Below, in pieces: positions 10,054 through 18,101 of a DNA stretch of 32,839 bases; position 1 is the stretch's first letter, and each line of letters opens with the position of its first letter. The notes under the pieces were generated by a model that was not told the DNA's origin, searched no databases, and saw only the letters and a list, made by a program, of their open reading frames with translations. This DNA comes from an uncultured Bacilli bacterium. Lineage in GTDB: Bacteria; Bacillota_I; Bacilli_A; RF39; UBA660. Where the stretch lies: positions 1 to 32,839 of the forward strand of contig CALVSM010000004.1 in NCBI GenBank assembly GCA_944359025.1, given 5' to 3'. The position numbers and the translations under genes are program-made.

Positions 10054-11053
10054 AAAAATATTAATAGTAATGACTTTATTACTATTATTAACTGGATGTA
10101 CGAAATATAAAACTTATGATAATGACCCAGTTGTTATTGAATCAACCGGTCAAAGAGTAGTAGAAAATATCTTGTGTAAAACTGAAGAAACCGAAAAACA
10201 ATTTACTGAATTAAAGAATAAATATAAAACAAAATTAGATGAGCAATTGAGTAATGCTAGTATTTCCCAAGAAGAATACGATCAAAAATTAAATGAATTA
10301 AATGAAAAATTTGATTTATCAAATGTTGCTGTTTGTTCTGAATTTAATGTTTTTTCTGGTGATGAAGGTTTGTGGACAACTTTATTTGTTAAAACATTAG
10401 CTTGGTTAATAACTAAAATAGGTATGTTTACTCAAAATTATGGTTGGGCAATAATTATTGTAACTTTATTAATTAGATTAGTACTTTATCCTCTAACTCA
10501 AAAAACAGCTATGCAGTCAGAAAACTTGAATGCTGCTAAATCTAAATTAGATAAATTAGAATTAAAATATCGTAATCGTAACGATCAACAATCACAAATG
10601 TTAAAGGCTCAAGAAATGATGGCTATTTATAAACAATATAATATCAATCCGATGTCTGGATGTATATTTGCTTTAATTCAAATTCCGTTATTCTTTGCTT
10701 TTTATGAAGCTTTATATCGTTTACCTGTTGTATTAGAAGAAAATTTCTTTGGTATCAATTTAGGAATAACGCCATTATCCGCTTTACAACAAGGGCAATT
10801 TTATTATTTAATATTTAGTGTTTTAGTTATAGCAGCTACTTATTTCTCATTTAAACTTAACTCGACAACTAACCCATCTGGTGATCAAGCTAAACAAATG
10901 AAAATGATGATGAATATAAGTATCGCAATGATTTCAATAGCATCATTTACGATATCCACAGGAATAGCTTTATATTGGATTGTTAATAGTAGTTTTACAA
11001 TTGTTCAAAATTTAATTGCTAAAAGGAGTAAAAAAAATGAAGATATTGCATAA
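10040..11053 (+). CDS. yidC: Membrane protein insertase YidC/OxaA (lipoprotein form)
   Basis: Inserts proteins into the membrane, alone or with SecYEG. The N-terminus is a lipoprotein signal with lipobox LTGC, so Cys20 is the likely lipidated residue. A soluble segment of about 85 residues follows (25-110), rich in charged coiled-coil-like sequence; it is longer than in the Bacillus paralogue SpoIIIJ (protein of about 260 residues, here 337). The conserved core starts near 111 with the hydrophilic-groove Arg146 in LLIRLVLYPL, then the cytoplasmic hairpin (KLELKYRNRND), NPMSGCIFALIQIPLFFAFYEAL, and two more membrane helices. Starts with ATG overlapping rnpA and ends 17 bases inside jag, so the three genes are coupled. 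Confidence 0.95.
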   Translation: MTKTKKILIVMTLLLLLTGCTKYKTYDNDPVVIESTGQRVVENILCKTEETEKQFTELKNKYKTKLDEQLSNASISQEEYDQKLNELNEKFDLSNVAVCSEFNVFSGDEGLWTTLFVKTLAWLITKIGMFTQNYGWAIIIVTLLIRLVLYPLTQKTAMQSENLNAAKSKLDKLELKYRNRNDQQSQMLKAQEMMAIYKQYNINPMSGCIFALIQIPLFFAFYEALYRLPVVLEENFFGINLGITPLSALQQGQFYYLIFSVLVIAATYFSFKLNSTTNPSGDQAKQMKMMMNISIAMISIASFTISTGIALYWIVNSSFTIVQNLIAKRSKKNEDIA

Positions 11054-11636
11054 ATATGAAGGTAAAAATATTGAAAATTTAAAAAAAGAATGTTTAGAAG
11101 AATTAAACACTAATGAAATCTATTTTTATGAAACCAAAGAAGTTGGTCTATTTAAAGGTAAAAAAATATTATTAGCTATTACTAAAGATGAAATAATCAA
11201 ACAAATTAAAGATTTTATTAAAGAATTAAGTACTAAAATGAATATTGAAATCAATTCGGAAATAAGAATCGAAAATGAAAATATCAATGTTTTATTAGTA
11301 ACTGATAATAATAATATAATTATTGGCAAAGATGGTAAAACTTTAAATGCTATTCAAATTATTTTAAGACAATATATGAGAGATTTAAATAAATTTGGTT
11401 TAAGAATTATCGTCGATGTAGGAAATTATAAAAATAAAAAAATTAAAAATTTAGAATATCAAGTAAAAAAAATTTGTAAAGAAGTTTTAAAAACAAAAGT
11501 TGAGACTAAATTAGATCCTATGAATTCTTATGAAAGAAGAAAAGTTCATTCTATAGTTAGTGAATTTGAAAATTTAGAATCAATCAGTTATGGCGAAGAT
11601 CCTAATCGTTATACTGTTATAAAATATAAAGACTAA
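11037..11636 (+). CDS. jag: RNA-binding protein Jag/KhpB
   Basis: Cytoplasmic RNA-binding protein linked to cell elongation in related Gram-positives. At 199 residues it shows the three family parts: the Jag N-terminal domain (about 1-50), a KH domain with GKDG (97-100), and an R3H domain with R167 and H171 in YERRKVH. The ATG at 11037 follows AAAAGGAG; the longer reading from 11016 would start inside the yidC end without a ribosome site. It lies directly after yidC, its usual neighbour, and ends in a terminator that includes the stop codon. Confidence 0.94.
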   Translation: MKILHKYEGKNIENLKKECLEELNTNEIYFYETKEVGLFKGKKILLAITKDEIIKQIKDFIKELSTKMNIEINSEIRIENENINVLLVTDNNNIIIGKDGKTLNAIQIILRQYMRDLNKFGLRIIVDVGNYKNKKIKNLEYQVKKICKEVLKTKVETKLDPMNSYERRKVHSIVSEFENLESISYGEDPNRYTVIKYKD

Positions 11637-11649
11637 TTAGTCTTTTTTT
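11628..11649 (+). terminator. Terminator overlapping the jag stop codon
   Basis: AAAGACTAA (11628-11636) and TTAGTCTTT (11637-11645) form an 18-bp perfect palindrome followed by further T to 11649. The TAA stop of jag (11634-11636) is at its centre. Confidence 0.88.
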
Positions 11650-11650
11650 C

Positions 11651-11679
11651 TTGAAAATTTAGATAATTTGCTGTAAAAT
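11651..11679 (+). promoter_or_regulatory. Promoter of the HD gene-mnmE-mnmG-rsmG operon
   Basis: TTGAAA (11651-11656), 17-base spacer, TAAAAT (11674-11679). It starts immediately after the T-run of the jag terminator. Confidence 0.75.
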
Positions 11680-11705
11680 ACAAGTGGTGAAAAGAGGAAA
11701 AAAAT

Positions 11706-12236
11706 ATGTTTAATGAAATGTTACCAGTAAAAATATTAAAAAATATCGATGAAGAATATATCGAAATAATAAAACCAATAATTGCCAATAAAGAATTTAT
11801 TAAAAGAAAACTATACCACCACCATGAAAATCGTTCGGTTTATGGCCATAGTTTAATGGTATCTTTAAAATCATATCATGTAGCTAAAAAACTAGGTCTT
11901 GATTATAAAGCTGCGGCAATTGGCGGCTTATTACATGATTTCTATTATAAAGATTGGCAAACAGAAGAGGAAAGAAAACCTTTATTAGAATCACATGGTT
12001 TTGTTCATCCTAAAGAAGCTTTAGAAAACTCTAAAAAAATTTTTCCTAATTTAATCGATAAAAAAACTGCCAATATAATTAAAAGACATATGTTTCCTCT
12101 TACTTTTATTCCACCTTTTTATTATGAAAGTTGGTTAATTTGTTTTATTGATAAATATTGTTCTTTAGAAGTATTTAAGACACCTAAAGAGTGGTATAAA
12201 TATGTTGGTTTAAAAAAGGAGGAAAAAAATGAATGA
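11706..12236 (+). CDS. HD-domain metal-dependent phosphohydrolase, substrate unknown
   Basis: A 176-residue soluble protein with an HD-type metal site: H48 (VYGHSLMV), H77-D78 (GLLHDFYY), H128 (IKRHMFP) and D149 (ICFIDKYC), the order expected for HD phosphohydrolases. These enzymes act on nucleotides or other phosphoesters; the substrate cannot be told from sequence. It has its own promoter, starts with ATG behind AGAGGA, and overlaps mnmE by eight bases, so it is co-translated with the tRNA-modification genes. It is not part of the Bacillus origin cluster. Confidence 0.8.
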   Translation: MFNEMLPVKILKNIDEEYIEIIKPIIANKEFIKRKLYHHHENRSVYGHSLMVSLKSYHVAKKLGLDYKAAAIGGLLHDFYYKDWQTEEERKPLLESHGFVHPKEALENSKKIFPNLIDKKTANIIKRHMFPLTFIPPFYYESWLICFIDKYCSLEVFKTPKEWYKYVGLKKEEKNE

Positions 12237-13584
12237 TACAATTGTAGCTATATCAACCGCTTTAGGTGTAGGTGCCATTTCTATTATTAGAGTAAGCGGT
12301 AATGATGCAGTTAGGATAGTAAATAAAATAACCAAAAATAAAAAATTAAACAATGCTTTAAGTCATACTATTCATTATGATTTTATCGTTGATGAAGATA
12401 AAATAATCGATGAAGTTTTAATATCTGTTATGTTAGCGCCTAAAACATTTACAAAAGAAGATGTGGTAGAAATAAATTGCCACGGTGGTATTGCCACTAC
12501 TAATAAAGTTTTAGAATTATTATTAACTAATGGTTGTCGATTAGCTGAACCTGGCGAATTTACTAAAAGAGCTTTTTTAAACGGTAGAATTGATTTAATT
12601 GAAGCAGAAGGAGTTATGGACCTGATAAATTCTAAAACCGAAGCATCTAGAGGTTTAGCTATTAATCAAATAAGTGGGAAAACATCCAATTTAATTAAAG
12701 ATTTAAGACAACAAATTGTCGAAATATTAGCGAATATCGAAGTCAATATCGATTATCCTGAATATGAGGATATTACGGTAGTTACTAATCAAATGTTAAA
12801 TGATAGATTAATAGATATTGAAAAAAGAATCAAAGAAATATTAAATAAAAGTGAAAATGGTAAAATTGTTAAAGAAGGTATCAATGTAGCTTTAATTGGT
12901 CGACCTAATGTAGGAAAAAGTAGTTTATTAAATTGTTTATTGGAAACCGATAAAGCGATTGTTACAGATATAGCTGGAACTACTCGTGATTGTGTTGAAG
13001 GTACAATAAGTATCGATGGAATAATATTAAATATTATCGATACAGCTGGAATTAGAGAAACTAATGATGTTGTTGAAAGTATTGGTGTCAATAAAAGTAT
13101 CGATTTAATTAATAAAACAGATTTAGTAATATTACTTCTTAACAATAATGAAAAATTAATTGCTGAAGATATCGAATTATTAAATAAAATAAAAGATAAA
13201 AATTATTTAATAGTTATTAATAAAACCGATTTAAAACAAAATATTGATATTAGTAATTTAAATCAAGATAAAATTGTTTATATTAGTGCTTTAAATAATA
13301 GTGGAATTGATAATTTAAAAAATAAAATCAAAGAAATATTTAATTTTGACCAAATAATTACATCCGATTTAACGTATTTAACTAACGCTAGATCTATTTC
13401 TTTATTAAAAAATGCATTAAAATCAATTAATGATATCAAAATAGGTTTGAAAAATAATTTACCAATCGATATGTTAGAAATCGATTTAAAAAATGTTTGG
13501 GAACAATTAGGTAGTATTATAGGCGAAACATATGAAGAAGAATTAATCGATCAATTATTTAGTCAATTTTGTGTTGGAAAGTAG
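12229..13584 (+). CDS. mnmE: tRNA modification GTPase MnmE
   Basis: With MnmG it installs the (carboxymethyl)aminomethyl group on wobble U34 of tRNAs. 451 residues, full length. The N-terminal domain has the typical DTIVAISTALGVGAI start; the GTPase domain has G1 GRPNVGKSS (224-232), the TT pair at 251-252, DTAG (271-274) and NKTD; the C-terminus ends FCVGK, carrying the family's essential Cys (C448). It starts within the HD gene's end, behind AAGGAGG. Its stop overlaps the ribosome site of mnmG. TCGA tetramers are frequent in this gene (13 counted). Confidence 0.97.
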   Translation: MNDTIVAISTALGVGAISIIRVSGNDAVRIVNKITKNKKLNNALSHTIHYDFIVDEDKIIDEVLISVMLAPKTFTKEDVVEINCHGGIATTNKVLELLLTNGCRLAEPGEFTKRAFLNGRIDLIEAEGVMDLINSKTEASRGLAINQISGKTSNLIKDLRQQIVEILANIEVNIDYPEYEDITVVTNQMLNDRLIDIEKRIKEILNKSENGKIVKEGINVALIGRPNVGKSSLLNCLLETDKAIVTDIAGTTRDCVEGTISIDGIILNIIDTAGIRETNDVVESIGVNKSIDLINKTDLVILLLNNNEKLIAEDIELLNKIKDKNYLIVINKTDLKQNIDISNLNQDKIVYISALNNSGIDNLKNKIKEIFNFDQIITSDLTYLTNARSISLLKNALKSINDIKIGLKNNLPIDMLEIDLKNVWEQLGSIIGETYEEELIDQLFSQFCVGK

Positions 13585-13592
13585 GTGATTTT

Positions 13593-15458
13593 ATGGAATA
13601 TGAAGTAATTGTTGTCGGTGGTGGTCATGCCGGTTGTGAAGCAGCTTTAGCTACCGCTAAAAAAAATCATAAAACTTTATTAGTTACCGGTCGCATTGAA
13701 AATATAGCTACTATGCCCTGTAACCCTTCAATTGGAGGTTCAGCTAAAGGAATTGTTGTAAGAGAAATTGATGCTTTAGGCGGTATGATGGGAAAAGTTG
13801 CGGATAAAAGTTTATTGCAAATAAAAATGCTAAATTATGCTAAAGGCCCTGCTGTTCGTGCTTTAAGATGTCAAGCAGATAAAATTACTTATCCAAAAGA
13901 AATGTTAAAAGTATTAAAAAATCAAGAAAATTTAGATATTAAGGAAGCTATCGTCGAAGATTTAATTATCGATAATAACACGGTTAATGGCGTAATTTTA
14001 GAAAATGGTAAAAAAATAAATTCTAAAATAGTTATTTTAACTACGGGAACATACTTAAAATCAGATATTTTAATTGGTGATACTAGAACAAGAGAAGGTC
14101 CTCATGGCGAAAAACCAAGTAATCATTTAAGTGATAATTTAAAAAAATATGGTTTTAAAATAATTAGATTAAAAACCGGTACCCCTCAAAGAATAGCAAA
14201 AGATAGTATCGATTTTTCTAAAACCAAAATAGAAGAAGGAGACAAAGTATATCATACTTTTAGTTTTGATGATAACCCCGTTTATAAAATTGAAGAGCAA
14301 ATACCTTGTCATTTAATTTATACGACGCCTTTAACTCACCAAATAATTTTAGAAAATCTAAATAAATCTAGTATGTATGGTGGCCTTGACGATATAACAG
14401 GAATTGGACCTCGTTATTGTCCATCCATTGAAGATAAAATCGTTCGCTTTAAAGATAAAGAAAAACACCAATTGTTTTTAGAACCGGAAAGCCTTTATTA
14501 TGATGATATTTATTTACAAGGTTTTTCAACTAGTATGCCTCGTGATGTTCAAGAAAAAATGGTTCATAGTCTCCCAGGTTTAGAAAATGCTATTATAAAT
14601 AAATATGCCTATGCAATCGAATATGATGCTATTTATCCTACTCAATTAAAAAGAAGTTTAGAAACAAAAATAATTGAAAATTTATTTACTGCTGGCCAAA
14701 TAAACGGAACAAGTGGTTATGAAGAAGCTGCTTGTCAAGGCTTGATAGCTGGTATTAATGCCGCTTTAAAATTAGAAAATAAAGAACCATTAATTTTAAA
14801 AAGAAATGAAGCATATACTGGCGTTTTAATCGACGATTTAGTAACTAAAGGAGTAAGAGATCCTTATCGCTTACTTACCTCAAGAGCCGAATATCGTTTA
14901 TTATTAAGACATGATAATGCTGATTTAAGATTAAGAGAATATGGTTATCAAGTTGGCTTAATTGACGATGAAAAGTATCAAAGATTATTAATTAAAAAAG
15001 AAAAAATTAATAATTTAATTAATAAATTAAAAAAAATAAAAATAACTCCTTTACAAAATGATTTATTAATTGAATTAGGAAGCACACCCATTAAAGACGG
15101 TTATGCTTTGTATGATTTATTAAAAAGACCAGAAATAACTTATCAAAAATTAATTGATAAAAAAATAATCGATTTTGAAGAATCAGAAGAAATAATCGAA
15201 CAAGTAGAATTAAATATTAAATACGAAGGTTATATAAATAAAGCTTTAAAAGAAGCTAATAAATTAATTAATTTAGAAAATAAAATTATTCCTGATGATA
15301 TCGATTATAATAAAATAACTAATTTAGCCAGTGAAGCCAAACAAAAATTATCAGAAATTCGCCCTACTTCGATTGGTCAAGCTATAAGAATAAGTGGCGT
15401 TAATCCTGCTGATATAGCTATTTTAACGGTTTATTTAAAAAAGGAGTATAATAAATGA
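13593..15458 (+). CDS. mnmG: tRNA uridine-5-carboxymethylaminomethyl modification enzyme MnmG
   Basis: FAD- and NADH-using partner of MnmE in wobble-uridine modification. 621 residues. The FAD-binding fold starts at once with VIVVGGGHAGCEAA; other family blocks are MPCNPSIGGSAKG, YAKGPAVRALRCQADK, the second GIDA signature GQINGTSGYEEAACQG, and LTSRAEYRLLLRHDNAD. The ATG at 13593 is preceded by GTAGGTGAT; the longer reading from 13569 lies inside mnmE. Its stop overlaps the rsmG start (ATGA). Confidence 0.97.
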   Translation: MEYEVIVVGGGHAGCEAALATAKKNHKTLLVTGRIENIATMPCNPSIGGSAKGIVVREIDALGGMMGKVADKSLLQIKMLNYAKGPAVRALRCQADKITYPKEMLKVLKNQENLDIKEAIVEDLIIDNNTVNGVILENGKKINSKIVILTTGTYLKSDILIGDTRTREGPHGEKPSNHLSDNLKKYGFKIIRLKTGTPQRIAKDSIDFSKTKIEEGDKVYHTFSFDDNPVYKIEEQIPCHLIYTTPLTHQIILENLNKSSMYGGLDDITGIGPRYCPSIEDKIVRFKDKEKHQLFLEPESLYYDDIYLQGFSTSMPRDVQEKMVHSLPGLENAIINKYAYAIEYDAIYPTQLKRSLETKIIENLFTAGQINGTSGYEEAACQGLIAGINAALKLENKEPLILKRNEAYTGVLIDDLVTKGVRDPYRLLTSRAEYRLLLRHDNADLRLREYGYQVGLIDDEKYQRLLIKKEKINNLINKLKKIKITPLQNDLLIELGSTPIKDGYALYDLLKRPEITYQKLIDKKIIDFEESEEIIEQVELNIKYEGYINKALKEANKLINLENKIIPDDIDYNKITNLASEAKQKLSEIRPTSIGQAIRISGVNPADIAILTVYLKKEYNK

Positions 15459-16159
15459 ACATCGCTGAATTTATTAAAGAATTAGAAAAACTAAACATAA
15501 AAATAACTAATAAACAACTTGAACAATTAGAAGAATATTATAATTTATTAATTGAATGGAATAAAGTTATGAATTTAACTGGAATAACAGAAAAAAAAGA
15601 TGTTTATTTAAAACATTTTTATGATAGTCTGACTATTGCTAAAGTTATTGATTTAAACACTGTTAATAACTTATGTGATGTGGGAAGTGGCGCTGGTTTT
15701 CCCGGCATTGTTATTAAAATATTATTTCCCAATTTACAAATAACTTTAGTTGATTCATTAAATAAAAGAATTAATTTTTTAAACGAAGTAATAGCTAAAT
15801 TGAAATTAGAAAAAATAGAAACTATTCATAATCGAATTGAAGAATTTGGCATTAAAAATCGCGAAAAATATGATATTGTTGTTGCTAGAGCCGTTGCTCA
15901 ATTAAACATATTATTAGAATATTGCCTTCCAATTACAAAAATTAATGGCTATTTTATTGCAATGAAAGGTAACTGTTTAGAAGAAATAACTAATAGTAAA
16001 AAGGCATTGATTAAATTAAGTTCTCATATAGAAGAAACTAATATATTTAATCTACCAATCGAAAATAGCAATAGAACAATTATAAAGATAAAAAAAGATG
16101 CAATAACTAATAAAAAATTTCCTAGGAAATATAGTGAAATAAAAAAATATCCACTATAA
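15455..16159 (+). CDS. rsmG: 16S rRNA (guanine-N7) methyltransferase RsmG
   Basis: SAM-dependent methylation of a conserved G in the 530 loop of 16S rRNA (G527 in E. coli); loss gives low-level streptomycin resistance in known species. 234 residues. The SAM site is DVGSGAGFPGI, preceded by the family HFYDSL block and followed by VDSLNKRINFL and VVARAVAQL. It overlaps mnmG by four bases (ATGA), the usual coupled arrangement. The 3' end is part of a terminator stem. Confidence 0.96.
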   Translation: MNIAEFIKELEKLNIKITNKQLEQLEEYYNLLIEWNKVMNLTGITEKKDVYLKHFYDSLTIAKVIDLNTVNNLCDVGSGAGFPGIVIKILFPNLQITLVDSLNKRINFLNEVIAKLKLEKIETIHNRIEEFGIKNREKYDIVVARAVAQLNILLEYCLPITKINGYFIAMKGNCLEEITNSKKALIKLSSHIEETNIFNLPIENSNRTIIKIKKDAITNKKFPRKYSEIKKYPL

Positions 16160-16174
16160 ATTCTAGGTTTTTTT
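16121..16174 (+). terminator. Terminator overlapping the end of rsmG
   Basis: CCTAGGAAATATAGTG (16121-16136) pairs with CACTATAAATTCTAGG (16152-16167), with small internal mismatches, and is followed by T at 16168-16174. The TAA stop of rsmG (16157-16159) lies in the 3' arm. Confidence 0.82.
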
Positions 16175-16176
16175 AA

Positions 16177-16222
16177 TTATTTCCCAAAACCTCTTGCATT
16201 ATTTCCCAAAATATAGTATCAT
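16177..16222 (+). promoter_or_regulatory. noc promoter with a 13-bp direct repeat spaced by 22 bp
   Basis: TTGCAT (16194-16199), 17-base spacer and TATCAT (16217-16222) form the promoter. TTATTTCCCAAAA occurs at 16177-16189 and 16199-16211, two helical turns apart; the second copy fills the spacer. The TATTTCCC part equals one half of the Bacillus Noc-binding palindrome TATTTCCCGGGAAATA, so autoregulation by the Noc-like product is plausible but not shown. Confidence 0.6.
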
Positions 16223-16255
16223 TTATTTATAAAAGAATTAGGAAGGGGTTTTTTC

Positions 16256-18061
16256 GTGCAAACAGAAAGAAAAGTTGTTGAATTAAATATTGCTGATGTG
16301 TTACCTAATAGGTTTCAACCAAGAATAAAATTTGATGAAAATTCTATTAACGAATTAGCTTTGTCAATAAGAAAATATGGCGTAATTCAACCTATAGTAG
16401 TTAGAAAAATAGGAGATAAATATGAGATAATTGCTGGTGAGAGAAGATATAAAGCGAGTGTTATTGCGGGAAAACAAACGATACCAGCTATCATATCAGA
16501 AATGAACGATAAAGAAAGTGTCGAAATAGCTTTAATTGAAAATGTTCAAAGAGAAGATTTAACCCCTATTGAAAAAGCAATATCATATAAAAAAATATTA
16601 GATATGGGTTATATTAGTCAAGAGGAATTAGCTAAAAAAGTTGGGAAATCTCAATCTTCTATTGCTAATACTCTTCGTTTATTAAATTTATCTGATGATG
16701 TTCAAGAAGCATTATTAGAAAATAGAATTTCGGAAAGACATGCACGCTCACTATTAAAAGTGAAAGATGAAACTAAACAAGTTGAAATGTTAAATAGAAT
16801 TATAAATGAACGTTTGACCGTTCGTAAAACAGATGAGGAGATTGATAAAATGTTAAATGAAAATTTAAATAATAATACTTTTACTCAAGATGAAGTTGTT
16901 CAAATACCTGATGTAGCTCAAGTTCCTGATATTGAATTAAGTGATATTGATACAACACAATTACCAGGTTTTATGGATATTGATAAAATAGAACAAACAG
17001 CTAAAGATATAACTCCTCAAGAAAAACCTATTGCGAATATGGACGAATTATTAAAACCAACTGCTGCTGAATTGACACCGGAAATAGAAACTCAAGAATC
17101 TAAAGAACCACAAGGAAAATTCTTTAACTTTTTTGACGAAGAATCTACCAAAGAAAATTCTCAAGCAAGTGACTTTAATTTAGAAAATTTCTTTAGTAAT
17201 ATGGATGATAAAGGCGTTGAACAACCTTTATCGTCATCAACATCTGAAGTACCAAGTGTTTCAGCTGAACCAATAATGCCGGAAGAACCTCAAACACCTG
17301 AAGTACCAAGTATTCCAACTGAACCAATAATGCCGGAAGTACCACAAGCACCTGAAATACCAAGTATTTCAGCTGAACCAATAATGTCGGAAGTACCACA
17401 AGCACTTGAAGTACCAAGTGTTCCAGCTGAACCAATAATGCCGGAAGTACCACAAGCACAAGAAATACCAAGTACACCAGCTGAACCAATAATGCCAGAA
17501 GTACCACAAGCACAAGAAATACCAAGTACACCAGTAGAACCAGTAATGCCGGAAGTACCACAAGCACCTGCAGTACCAAGTACACTAGTAGAACCAGTAA
17601 TGCCGGAAATACCACAAGCACCTGAAACACCAAGTATTCCAGAAGAACCAATAATGCCAGAAGTGCCACAAGCACAAGAAACACCAAGTATTCCAGCTGA
17701 ACCGATAATGCCGGAAATACCACAAACACAAGAAACACCAAGTACACCAGTAGAACCAATAATGCCGGAAATACCAACAGCTCCTATTGATACTACTCCA
17801 CTATACGAAGTACCAATTGCTGAAGATACTGAAAATGTTCCAACAATCGATGGAAATAATAATGTAGAACAACCAGTTAATAATATTGCTGAACAAAGTA
17901 ATGAACCAGCAATAAGTGCTATTGCTCCTAATTTACGACTTGCTTTAAATACAATTAGAGAATGTGAAGGAACATTAGAAAAATATGGTTTTAATATTGA
18001 TGTTGAAGAAATAGATTTTGAAGATTCATATCAAGTAATCTTTAAAATAGAAAAAAAATAA
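16256..18061 (+). CDS. noc: Noc-type ParB/Spo0J-family DNA-binding protein with Pro-rich repeats
   Basis: CTP-dependent DNA clamp family (chromosome segregation or nucleoid occlusion). The N-terminal domain has PNRFQPR (17-23), the CTP-binding GERRYKA (61-67) and ENVQRED (95-101). The helix-turn-helix domain runs about 120-165. The C-terminal domain, LALNTIREC...FEDSYQVIFKIEK (562-600), resembles that of Bacillus Noc, and the gene sits in Noc's place after rsmG. Residues at the ParB/Noc specificity positions are Gln133, Thr139, Asn144 and Arg161; Noc has Q-K-K-R and ParB R-T-A-G, so it is mixed. The N-terminal membrane-targeting helix of Bacillus Noc is missing. An acidic linker and ten 18-residue repeats (332-511) make it 601 residues, about twice the usual size. 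GTG start behind AGGAAGGGG. No parA/soj or spo0J follows; transcription ends at a shared terminator. Confidence 0.9.
   Translation: MQTERKVVELNIADVLPNRFQPRIKFDENSINELALSIRKYGVIQPIVVRKIGDKYEIIAGERRYKASVIAGKQTIPAIISEMNDKESVEIALIENVQREDLTPIEKAISYKKILDMGYISQEELAKKVGKSQSSIANTLRLLNLSDDVQEALLENRISERHARSLLKVKDETKQVEMLNRIINERLTVRKTDEEIDKMLNENLNNNTFTQDEVVQIPDVAQVPDIELSDIDTTQLPGFMDIDKIEQTAKDITPQEKPIANMDELLKPTAAELTPEIETQESKEPQGKFFNFFDEESTKENSQASDFNLENFFSNMDDKGVEQPLSSSTSEVPSVSAEPIMPEEPQTPEVPSIPTEPIMPEVPQAPEIPSISAEPIMSEVPQALEVPSVPAEPIMPEVPQAQEIPSTPAEPIMPEVPQAQEIPSTPVEPVMPEVPQAPAVPSTLVEPVMPEIPQAPETPSIPEEPIMPEVPQAQETPSIPAEPIMPEIPQTQETPSTPVEPIMPEIPTAPIDTTPLYEVPIAEDTENVPTIDGNNNVEQPVNNIAEQSNEPAISAIAPNLRLALNTIRECEGTLEKYGFNIDVEEIDFEDSYQVIFKIEKK
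17249..17788 (+). repeat. Ten tandem 54-bp repeats inside noc
   Basis: Ten in-frame copies encode the 18-residue unit typified by IPSTPAEPIMPEVPQAQE (protein positions 332-511). Copies differ at a few positions (for example Ser in place of Pro in the third), so the expansion is not brand new. The unit is Pro/Glu-rich and probably an extended, disordered spacer. The opposite-strand ORFs across it are an artefact of the repeat. Confidence 0.95.
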
Positions 18062-18065
18062 TAAT

Positions 18066-18097
18066 AAACCTCAATTCAAATTAATGAATTGAGGTTT
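18066..18097. terminator. Bidirectional terminator between noc and pgi
   Basis: CCTCAATTCA (18069-18078) pairs with TGAATTGAGG (18085-18094) around AATTAA, with A on the left and T on the right, so it can work for both convergent genes. It is 4-8 bases from each stop codon. Confidence 0.88.
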
Positions 18098-18101
18098 TAA
18101 A

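Noticed and set aside
12789-13145. Minus-strand ORF of 118 residues inside mnmE
   Set aside because: Antisense of the conserved GTPase domain; its Ile/Leu/Ser-rich composition is what AT-rich antisense reading gives.
17193-17777. Hydrophobic repeat protein of 194 residues on the minus strand
   Set aside because: It is the opposite-strand reading of the 54-bp repeats in noc; a repeat with no stop in one frame often stays open in others. No ribosome site or promoter.
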